Below, in pieces: positions 1 to 5,808 of a stretch of DNA of 9,021 nt. Made by a program: the position numbers and the translations under genes. Source of the DNA: Prevotellaceae bacterium (GTDB taxonomy: Bacteria > Bacteroidota > Bacteroidia > Bacteroidales > UBA932); the NCBI GenBank assembly GCA_031278135.1, contig JAITKY010000066.1:1-9021 (forward strand), in the 5' to 3' direction. The notes under the pieces were generated by a model. The model was not told the origin of the DNA. It worked only from the letters and a program-made list of their open reading frames with translations, and did not search any database. Position 1 is the first letter of the stretch. Every line of letters begins with the position of its first letter.

Positions 1-87
1 CATCGTAATAAGTAAATCCTGCTATATTACAGTTTAATAAATGTTTACGTTCCATAATAAATAACTTTTTATATATTTATAATGGCA

Positions 88-115
88 CAAAGGTACAATA
101 AATTTTTTAAACAAA
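88..115 (-). promoter_or_regulatory. Possible leftward Bacteroidetes promoter for a gene beyond the left edge
   Basis: On the minus strand the sequence reads TACCTTTG (95 to 88), an exact match to the Bacteroidetes -7 consensus TAnnTTTG. A TTTG lies upstream at 115-112, about 16 bases away, which is shorter than the usual spacing of about 19. Transcription would start near base 84 and run off the left edge. An ATG on the minus strand occupies the first three bases of the window, but nothing shows that it is a real start codon. The rest of bases 1-168 is AT-rich and has no supportable ORF. Confidence 0.4.
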
Positions 116-168
116 AAAATATTTATTTCATCCGCAAAACTGGAGATGTACCATTTAATAAAAACTCA

Positions 169-200
169 AAAAGAGCGCGATATTTCTATCGCACTCTTTT
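169..200 (-). terminator. Rho-independent terminator of rpsU
   Basis: The arms 169-182 and 187-200 form a 14-base stem with a single C/A mismatch (176/193) around a 4-base loop. On the minus strand the stem is followed by a T-rich tail (TTTTTGAGTTTT), as expected for an intrinsic terminator 19 bases past the rpsU stop codon. On the plus strand the hairpin is also followed by a T-rich run, so it could work in both directions. It separates rpsU from whatever lies to the left. Confidence 0.85.
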
Positions 201-219
201 CTTCTATGATAAACACTAT

Positions 220-411
220 TTAAAAATCTTCTGCTTTTAATTTTTGTCGATAAATTGCGCTTTTAATTTCATCTCTGCGCACTACCGATCTTTTTGTAAA
301 ATTTCTACGTGAGCGGAGTTCCCTTAACACTCCCGTTTTCTCGAATTTACGTTTAAACTTTTTTAATGCCCTTTCTATATTTTCACCTTCTTTAATAGGT
401 ACTATAATCAT
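220..411 (-). CDS. rpsU: 30S ribosomal protein bS21
   Basis: This gene encodes bS21, a small basic protein of the 30S platform that lies near the 3' end of 16S rRNA. The 63-residue product begins MIIVPIKEGENIERALKKFK and continues with a lysine/arginine-rich helical region, which is the bS21 family pattern and usual length. The frame stays open upstream to base 510, but the ATG at 411 is chosen because the family N-terminus begins there and a strong SD and promoter lie just ahead of it. Tyr54 is present; from memory, this is the residue reported to hold the 16S rRNA 3' tail in Flavobacterium ribosomes and so occlude the anti-SD. The gene stands alone, divergent from the carboxyltransferase, with its own promoter and terminator. 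Identification is secure; the regulatory role is inferred from related organisms. Confidence 0.96.
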   Translation of the reverse strand: MIIVPIKEGENIERALKKFKRKFEKTGVLRELRSRRNFTKRSVVRRDEIKSAIYRQKLKAEDF

Positions 412-423
412 ACTGTCAAATAA

Positions 424-433
424 CACCTCCTTT
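424..433 (-). promoter_or_regulatory. Extended Shine-Dalgarno sequence of rpsU
   Basis: On the minus strand the leader contains AAAGGAGGTG, a 10-base perfect complement to the usual bacterial 16S 3' tail (CACCUCCUUU). Twelve bases separate it from the rpsU ATG, and the GGAGG core lies 14 bases away, which is longer than the usual optimum. None of the seven plus-strand genes in this window has a comparable purine-rich site. In Flavobacterium, strong SDs on rpsU have been linked to autoregulation: ribosomes lacking bS21 expose the anti-SD and translate rpsU preferentially. Confidence 0.88.
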
Positions 434-440
434 CGAGGCG

Positions 441-470
441 CAAAAGTACAAAGAATTTTTAATTCTGCAA
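441..470 (-). promoter_or_regulatory. rpsU promoter, Bacteroidetes -33/-7 type
   Basis: On the minus strand TACTTTTG (448 to 441) matches the -7 consensus TAnnTTTG. TTG at 470-468 lies 19 bases upstream, the expected -33 spacing for the Bacteroidetes primary sigma factor. The predicted transcription start is near 437-435, giving a leader of only about 25 bases that begins at or just before the SD. This is the best-formed promoter in the window. Confidence 0.8.
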
Positions 471-577
471 TTTTTTTAGTGGAAAAAAATAAAATTATTA
501 ACTTTGCCACCGTTTTAGACGTTATTTTCGTATGTCGAAAAGCAGGATCTAAAACGAGGTATATGATTAGTAAACAA

Positions 578-585
578 TATTTTTG
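578..585 (+). promoter_or_regulatory. Putative -7 box of the carboxyltransferase cluster
   Basis: TATTTTTG matches TAnnTTTG and would start transcription about 15 bases ahead of the ATG at 605. No TTG or TTTG is seen at the expected -33 position (about 556-558), so the match rests on the -7 box and location alone. The promoter would serve a cluster running to 5728. Confidence 0.45.
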
Positions 586-604
586 AAATTAAAATAGTAG
601 TTTT

Positions 605-2386
605 ATGAAACAAGAAATTAAGTTTAGTCTTTTGTACAGAGACATGTGGCAATCTTCGGGAAAATATGTTCCTCGAGCCGACCAGTTGGAGCAAATTGCT
701 CCTGTAATTGTAGAAATGGGATGTTTTGCGAGAGTCGAAACCAATGGTGGCGCTTCGGAGCAAGTAAATTTGCTGTATGGCGAAAATCCGAACAAGTCGG
801 TGCGAACTTTCACAAAACCATTCAATAAAGCCGGTATCCAGACGCACATGCTCGACAGAGGGTTGAACGGTATCAGAATGTATCCGGTTCCTGCCGACGT
901 CCGAAAACTGATGTACAAAGTGAAAAAGGCTCAAGGAGTTGATATTACACGAATTTTCTGTGGATTGAATGATGTGAGGAACATTATTCCCTCAATCAAG
1001 TATGCTAAAGAAGGCGGAATGATTCCACAGGCAGCCTTATGTATCACATATTCACCGGTTCATACGGTTGATTATTATGTAGATATCGCCACGACCCTGA
1101 TTGAAGCAGGAGCGGAAGAAATTTGTCTAAAAGATATGGCGGGAATCGGACGTCCGTACAGCAATGGGCAAATTGTTAAGAAAATAAAAGACAGATTTCC
1201 GAACATAATCGTTCAGTATCATGGACATAGCGGACCAGGATTTTCTGTTGCTTCGATGCTTGAAGTAGCAAAGGCGGGCGTTGATTACATCGACGTGGCT
1301 ATGGAGCCACTTTCGTGGGGAATGATTCATCCCGATGTCATAACCATACAGGCAATGCTCAGAGATGCAGGCTTTTCGGTGCCCGACATCAATATGGAAG
1401 CATATATGGAAGCCAATCGTCTCACACAGTCGTTTATGGACGATTTTCTGGGATATTTCATTGACCCGTCAAACAAGGTAATGACTTCGTTATTAGTCGG
1501 ATGCGGATTACCCGGAGGCATGATGGGATCCATGATGTCCGACCTGAAAGGAATGCACAACGCTATCAATATGGCTCTGCGTCAGAATAATAAGCCCGAA
1601 GTTTCCTTAAATAATCTTGTTGTACAGTTATTTCAGGAAGTCGAATATGTGTGGCCCAAACTCGGATATCCTCCATTAGTAACCCCGTTCAGTCAGTACG
1701 TCAAGAACATAGCGTTGATGAACATTTTTTCGATAGCAAAAGGTGAATCCCGTTTTTCGAACATCGACAAAGACAGTTTGAACATGATCACCGGAAAAAT
1801 GGGCAAACTTCCGGGAGCGCTTGCTCCCGAAATTATCAGGATTGTTGAAGAAAAAGGTCTTGAATTTTACACCGGCGACCCGCAAGATCCTTATCCTGAC
1901 GCATTAGAGCAATATAAAAAGGAAATAATTGATAACAATTGGGAGTTCGGCGCCGACAACGAAGAATTGTTCGAACTTGCCATGCACGACCGTCAATACA
2001 GGGATTATAAATCGGGTATTGCGAAACAGCGATTTTTGCAAGAATTGGAAGCAGCAAAAGAAAAAGCAGGAGCGCCAAAGTTCGTTTCGCGTCCGGTTGT
2101 GGAAGTGCCTAATTTTGACGTTGCTAAAGTCATGGAATTGTATCCCAAAGCGCAACCGGTACAGGCAACCTGCAATGGAACAGTGATTTGGCAATATGAC
2201 ATTGAAGACAAATCGACCGCTCCCGTAGTTGGTTCCGAATTTAAAAAAGGAGACATAATTTGCTTTATAGAAGCATATTACGGATTAGAACCCGTTAAAG
2301 CCCTGTCCGACGGCAAAATCGTTCAAACAGAAGCAGCACAGGGAACAAAAGTCCGAAAAAATCAAATACTTGCGTTCTTAAATTAA
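605..2386 (+). CDS. OadA/transcarboxylase 5S-like carboxyltransferase lacking the biotin lysine
   Basis: This 593-residue protein belongs to the carboxyltransferase family of oxaloacetate decarboxylase alpha, pyruvate carboxylase subunit B and transcarboxylase 5S. These enzymes move a carboxyl group between biotin and a 2-oxo acid in a metal-dependent TIM barrel. The expected metal ligands are visible: Asp13 in YRDMWQS, the carbamylated-lysine position Lys176 in LKDMAG, and His206 and His208 in YHGHSG. Other family signatures are DRGLNG (84-89), LPGGMMGSM (302-310) and GYPPLVTPFSQ (354-364). The C-terminus (about 515-593) looks like a biotinyl/lipoyl domain, but where the family has EAMKM it has EAYYG (556-560), so Tyr559 replaces the acceptor lysine. 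Around the pocket, ETNGGAS replaces the usual E-WGGAT. The true substrate and reaction are therefore uncertain, and carboxyl transfer to a separate biotin carrier is one option. No biotin carboxylase or carrier gene lies in the window. Annotation pipelines may call it oadA or pycB. No SD precedes the start. Confidence 0.8.
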   Translation: MKQEIKFSLLYRDMWQSSGKYVPRADQLEQIAPVIVEMGCFARVETNGGASEQVNLLYGENPNKSVRTFTKPFNKAGIQTHMLDRGLNGIRMYPVPADVRKLMYKVKKAQGVDITRIFCGLNDVRNIIPSIKYAKEGGMIPQAALCITYSPVHTVDYYVDIATTLIEAGAEEICLKDMAGIGRPYSNGQIVKKIKDRFPNIIVQYHGHSGPGFSVASMLEVAKAGVDYIDVAMEPLSWGMIHPDVITIQAMLRDAGFSVPDINMEAYMEANRLTQSFMDDFLGYFIDPSNKVMTSLLVGCGLPGGMMGSMMSDLKGMHNAINMALRQNNKPEVSLNNLVVQLFQEVEYVWPKLGYPPLVTPFSQYVKNIALMNIFSIAKGESRFSNIDKDSLNMITGKMGKLPGALAPEIIRIVEEKGLEFYTGDPQDPYPDALEQYKKEIIDNNWEFGADNEELFELAMHDRQYRDYKSGIAKQRFLQELEAAKEKAGAPKFVSRPVVEVPNFDVAKVMELYPKAQPVQATCNGTVIWQYDIEDKSTAPVVGSEFKKGDIICFIEAYYGLEPVKALSDGKIVQTEAAQGTKVRKNQILAFLN

Positions 2387-2401
2387 TTATACGTAAACTG
2401 A

Positions 2402-3352
2402 ATGAGTAATAAAATTACAGATTTATTAAAGATAAAATACCCTGTTATTCAGGGAGGAATGGTTTGGTGTAGCGGTTGGCGACTTGCGTCGGCGGTGAGC
2501 AACAATGGTGGATTAGGACTTTTGGGTGCCGGTTCGATGACGCCGGAACTTTTGCGCGAACATATTGTGAAATGTCGAACGGCTACAAAATTTCCTTTCG
2601 GAGTGAATATCCCTCTGATATATCAGGAGATAGACGGAATAATCAAAGTTATTCTTGAAGAAGAAGTAAAAATTGTGTTCAGTTCTGCGGGCAATCCCAA
2701 GACATGGACGAAGTTGTTAAAAGACAGTGGAATTACAGTTGTACATGTCGTTTCGAGTTCAAAATTCGCCAAAAAAGCCGAAGATGCCGGAGTGGACGCT
2801 GTTGTCGCCGAAGGTTTCGAAGCCGGAGGACATAACGGACGTGAAGAGACAAGCGTTTTAGCGCTTATTCCGCAGGTACGCAAAGCAATATCGTTGCCAT
2901 TGATTGCGGCAGGAGGTATATGTACGGGTGCGGGAATATTGGCAGCCATAAGTTTGGGCGCCGACGGCGTGCAAATGGGCACTCGTTTTGCTCTGTCGGA
3001 CGAAAGTTCTGCAAACGTGGAGTTTAAGCGGCTGTGTACAACCCTTAACGAAGGCGATACGCTGTTGTCGTTAAAGAAACTTTCGCCGACACGTTTAATC
3101 AAAAACAAATTTTTCGACAAAGTCAAAGAATTGGAAGACAATGGTGCGAGCGCCGACGAATTGTTGGAATTTATCGGGCGAGGACGTACCAAAATCGGCA
3201 TGTTCGAAGGCGATTTGGCTAATGGAGAACTTGAGATAGGGCAAATCGCTTCGTTAATCAGGGAAATCGAACCAGTAGAGACGATTATGAAAATAATAAT
3301 AACGGAATACAACGATTCTCTGAAAAAATTGAAATCGGCAAATGAATGGTGA
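2402..3352 (+). CDS. fabK: Enoyl-ACP reductase II, FMN-dependent FabK
   Basis: FabK carries out the last step of each fatty-acid elongation cycle, reducing enoyl-ACP with an FMN cofactor. The 316-residue protein is a TIM barrel of the nitronate monooxygenase/FabK family. The N-terminus has KYPVIQGGMVWCSGWRLASA (12-31), followed by the FGVNIPL strand (66-72). The catalytic-histidine motif AEGFEAGGHNG (136-146) contains His144, and the FMN-phosphate motifs are AAGGICTG (169-176) and QMGTRF (191-196). The length and the EGFEAGGHNGREE stretch match the P. gingivalis FabK as I remember it, which favours FabK over nitronate monooxygenase, the usual alternative label. The gene starts 15 bases after the carboxyltransferase and is probably cotranscribed. 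A fabI homologue elsewhere in the genome would weaken the assignment. Confidence 0.8.
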   Translation: MSNKITDLLKIKYPVIQGGMVWCSGWRLASAVSNNGGLGLLGAGSMTPELLREHIVKCRTATKFPFGVNIPLIYQEIDGIIKVILEEEVKIVFSSAGNPKTWTKLLKDSGITVVHVVSSSKFAKKAEDAGVDAVVAEGFEAGGHNGREETSVLALIPQVRKAISLPLIAAGGICTGAGILAAISLGADGVQMGTRFALSDESSANVEFKRLCTTLNEGDTLLSLKKLSPTRLIKNKFFDKVKELEDNGASADELLEFIGRGRTKIGMFEGDLANGELEIGQIASLIREIEPVETIMKIIITEYNDSLKKLKSANEW

Positions 3353-3367
3353 TTTAACGGTTAAATC
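3351..3367. repeat. 17-base perfect palindrome between fabK and yggS
   Basis: GATTTAAC-G-GTTAAATC has 8-base arms around a single base. It begins within the fabK stop codon and ends 6 bases before the yggS ATG. As RNA it could form a 7-pair hairpin with a CGG loop. It has no T-run of terminator quality, so a protein-binding site or a translation-coupling hairpin fits better than a terminator. Its function is unknown. Confidence 0.5.
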
Positions 3368-3373
3368 TTAATC

Positions 3374-4069
3374 ATGAGCGATATAGTCAACAATATCAAA
3401 AATATCCGTAATCGTATTGTTCTGGCATGCGAAAGAGCCGGAAGAGAAGCGGATTCTGTCGAGCTACTGCTTGCTACAAAGACAGTTACTCCCGACAGAG
3501 TTCGTATTGCAATCGAAGCGGGCGAAACTTTACTCGGCGAAAACAGGATTCAGGAATTTGCAGTTAAAAATCCCGAATTGTCTGATTTAAAGTATGAACG
3601 GCATTTTATCGGACATCTTCAAGCAAACAAAGTAAAGGATATTGTGAAATACGGTATCGACTGTGTTCAATCGTTAGACAGTGTTGAGTTGATACACTTG
3701 CTCGACCGGCGTTTTCAGGCGGAAGGACGTTCGTTAGACGTTTTGGTACAGGTAAATACATCTTTCGAAGCAAGTAAATTCGGTTTAAACCCCGGCGAAG
3801 TTTTTGCTTTTCTGGAAGAGTTGAAAAAGTACGATACATTGAAATTCAAAGGTTTTATGACCATCGGGCTTTTCGATTCCGACGCGGAGGCTGTCCGGCT
3901 ATCATACACGCGACTGAGAGAGTTGAGAGACAGGGCAATAGCTGAAGGAATCATTTCTCCCGAAAGCAAGGAATTGTCAATGGGCATGAGCACTGACCTC
4001 GAAACAGCAATAGAAGAAGGCGCTACAATTGTGAGAGTTGGCTCTGCAATATTTGGAAAAAGAAATTAG
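3374..4069 (+). CDS. yggS: PLP homeostasis protein, YggS/PROSC (PLPBP) family
   Basis: Members of this family bind pyridoxal 5'-phosphate in the cytoplasm and buffer its level. They have no established enzymatic activity, although they share the fold of the alanine racemase N-terminal barrel. The 231-residue length is typical. The PLP-binding lysine is Lys36 in LLLATKTV. Other family motifs are GENRIQE (55-61), RHFIGHLQANK (76-86), VNTSFEASKFG (127-137), GFMTIG (160-165), SMGMSTDLE (202-210) and the phosphate-binding end RVGSAIFG (221-228). It follows fabK by 21 bases and precedes recN by 3, so it is likely translated from the same mRNA. The more familiar partner of this gene, proC, is absent here. 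Identification is confident. Confidence 0.93.
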   Translation: MSDIVNNIKNIRNRIVLACERAGREADSVELLLATKTVTPDRVRIAIEAGETLLGENRIQEFAVKNPELSDLKYERHFIGHLQANKVKDIVKYGIDCVQSLDSVELIHLLDRRFQAEGRSLDVLVQVNTSFEASKFGLNPGEVFAFLEELKKYDTLKFKGFMTIGLFDSDAEAVRLSYTRLRELRDRAIAEGIISPESKELSMGMSTDLETAIEEGATIVRVGSAIFGKRN

Positions 4070-4072
4070 ATT

Positions 4073-5728
4073 ATGTTAAAAGAATTGAATGTCGAAAATT
4101 ATGCGCTGATAGACAGGCTAAATATCAGTTTTTCAGATGGAATGAGCATTATCACCGGAGAAACGGGCGCCGGAAAATCAATTTTGTTAGGCGCTCTGTC
4201 TCTTGTGTTGGGTGGCCGTGCCGATTTTAATGTGTTGAAAAATGCCACGCGAAACTGTATTGTCGAAGGCATTTTCCGTATCGAAGGTTATGGTCTGGAA
4301 TCTTTTTTGGCGGAGAATGATATTGATTATGAGCAGGATTTGATTATCCGCCGGACGATCAATCCCGCCGGAAAATCACGGGCGTTTATAAACGATACTC
4401 CTGTTAATGCGGCAATAATCAAGGATATATCTCACAGATTGCTCGATATACATTCGCAGCATCAAAATTTGCTGTTGTCGAGCAGCAAATTTCAACTCTC
4501 TGTGATTGACGCTGTAACCGACTTTGAAAATCTGAAAAACGAATATCTCGAATATTTTAACCAATACAAGGCGGAAGAAAAAAAATTGGAGGATCTACTT
4601 GCCCGTAGCGCCAAGGCAAAAGCGGATTATGATTACATCAAATTTCAGTTCGAACAGTTGCAGGAGGCGAATCTCAAAGCAGATGAACAGAATGATTTGG
4701 AGATTGAAATTCAGGAACTTTCGAATGTCGAAGAAATAAAATCGGGGTATGAAAAATTGACGGCGCTTTTGTCGAACGAAGAAACTTCCGTTATCAATAT
4801 GTTGAAAGAGGCAGAAAATATTCTTACCCGCTTGTCGAAAGTGCATTTGTTGTCAAACGATCTTTTTGTCAGGCTCAAAAATATTTTAGTTGAAATAAAA
4901 GATGTCGGCGAAGACGCAAATCACATTAACGACTCGTTGGAAGTCAATCCCGAACGTTTGGATGTTGTCGAAAACCGTCTTAACGTTATATACAATTTAC
5001 AACAAAAACACCGTGTTGCTACTATCAGTGAATTGCTTGATATACAGGATAATTATGGAAACTCATTAAGCGAGATAGAAAATTTCGACGAGATGATTTC
5101 CAAAACACAAAAGTCTGTAAGCGATAATCTTGTCAAAATAAAAGAACTCTCGAAACAGATTTCCGTTTTGCGTCAAAAAACGATTCCCGAAGTAGAAAAA
5201 CATGTTTCGATGCTGCTTAAATCGTTAGGAATGCCTAACATAGTGTTTAAAGTGGAACTGATTTATTCCGAACATTTTTCGTCCGACGGAGCCGACAGCG
5301 TCACATTTTTATTTTCGGCAAACAAAGACATGCCGCCGAAAGAGATATCGAAAGTCGCATCGGGTGGAGAAATGTCGCGCTTGATGCTGGCTCTCAAATC
5401 GTTATTAGTCAAAGGAACAAACTTGCCGACGATTATTTTCGACGAAATAGATACCGGAGTATCGGGCGAAGTGGCTGATAAAATGGGAAATATCATCAAA
5501 AACCTGTCCGAAAAGGCACAGGTCATCAATATCACTCATCTGCCGCAAGTCGCATCAAAAGGCGATGCTCATTATCTTGTGTACAAAGAAGATACTGCAA
5601 CCGCAACATACACCAAAGTGCGAAAATTGGACAACAACGAACGTATTTTGGAAATAGCAAAGATGCTCAGTGGCAGCAAAATCACCGACGCCGCTATTGA
5701 ACATGCTAAAGAATTGAGAAATGAATGA
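4073..5728 (+). CDS. recN: DNA repair ATPase RecN
   Basis: RecN is an SMC-like ATPase that acts early in double-strand-break repair with RecA. The 551-residue product has the expected order of parts. An N-terminal ATPase half carries Walker A GETGAGKS (29-36). A charged, heptad-like coiled-coil region follows (about 150-370), interrupted near the middle. The C-terminal half carries the ABC signature VASGGEMSRL (428-437), Walker B TIIFDEIDTGVSG (453-465) and the His-switch region INITHLPQVAS (485-495). The length is normal and all ATPase motifs are intact. It begins 3 bases after yggS and probably ends the first cluster. No SOS-type operator is evident upstream, as expected for a gene inside an operon. 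Confidence 0.96.
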   Translation: MLKELNVENYALIDRLNISFSDGMSIITGETGAGKSILLGALSLVLGGRADFNVLKNATRNCIVEGIFRIEGYGLESFLAENDIDYEQDLIIRRTINPAGKSRAFINDTPVNAAIIKDISHRLLDIHSQHQNLLLSSSKFQLSVIDAVTDFENLKNEYLEYFNQYKAEEKKLEDLLARSAKAKADYDYIKFQFEQLQEANLKADEQNDLEIEIQELSNVEEIKSGYEKLTALLSNEETSVINMLKEAENILTRLSKVHLLSNDLFVRLKNILVEIKDVGEDANHINDSLEVNPERLDVVENRLNVIYNLQQKHRVATISELLDIQDNYGNSLSEIENFDEMISKTQKSVSDNLVKIKELSKQISVLRQKTIPEVEKHVSMLLKSLGMPNIVFKVELIYSEHFSSDGADSVTFLFSANKDMPPKEISKVASGGEMSRLMLALKSLLVKGTNLPTIIFDEIDTGVSGEVADKMGNIIKNLSEKAQVINITHLPQVASKGDAHYLVYKEDTATATYTKVRKLDNNERILEIAKMLSGSKITDAAIEHAKELRNE

Positions 5729-5740
5729 AGTTAATTGATA

Positions 5741-5777
5741 AAAAGTAGATTCGGGAAGCCCCATTTTTACTACTTTT
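5741..5777. repeat. Inverted repeat overlapping the aroB -7 box
   Basis: AAAAGTAG (5741-5748) and CTACTTTT (5770-5777) are perfect 8-base inverted arms with a 21-base centre. The centre itself holds a short GGG-AAG-CCC core followed by ATTTTT. The right arm coincides with the putative -7 box. The structure could be a weak terminator for recN, an operator, or chance in AT-rich DNA. Confidence 0.4.
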
Positions 5778-5778
5778 G
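5771..5778 (+). promoter_or_regulatory. Putative -7 box of the aroB-dgt-folK cluster
   Basis: TACTTTTG is the same octamer as the rpsU -7 box and fits TAnnTTTG. No clear TTG is seen at -33; TTC lies at 5750-5752. The predicted start of transcription is near 5782-5784, giving a leader of about 25-45 bases depending on which aroB start is used. It is the only promoter-like match in the 80-base gap between recN and aroB. Confidence 0.55.
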
Positions 5779-5782
5779 CGCC

Positions 5783-5797
5783 ACAATTTCAAATTGT
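5783..5797. repeat. 15-base perfect palindrome in the aroB leader
   Basis: ACAATTT-C-AAATTGT has 7-base arms around one base. It lies 4 bases after the putative -7 box, at the predicted transcription start. A repressor bound here would block initiation, and as RNA it could form a short hairpin. No known operator family is recognised. Confidence 0.45.
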
Positions 5798-5808
5798 ATT
5801 TGACATGA

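Noticed and set aside
412..510. N-terminal extension of rpsU to an ATG at 510
   Set aside because: It would add 33 residues not found in bS21, and would place the promoter and the strong SD inside the coding region.
515..934. 139-codon minus-strand frame overlapping the start of the carboxyltransferase
   Set aside because: Most of it is antisense to the conserved N-terminus of the carboxyltransferase, and the product resembles no family I know.
2623..3312. 229-codon open frame on the minus strand inside fabK
   Set aside because: It lies wholly antisense to a well-supported fabK. Its translation is rich in serine, proline and isoleucine with no recognisable domain, and it has no promoter or start signal. 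Long antisense frames are common opposite GC-phased coding sequence.
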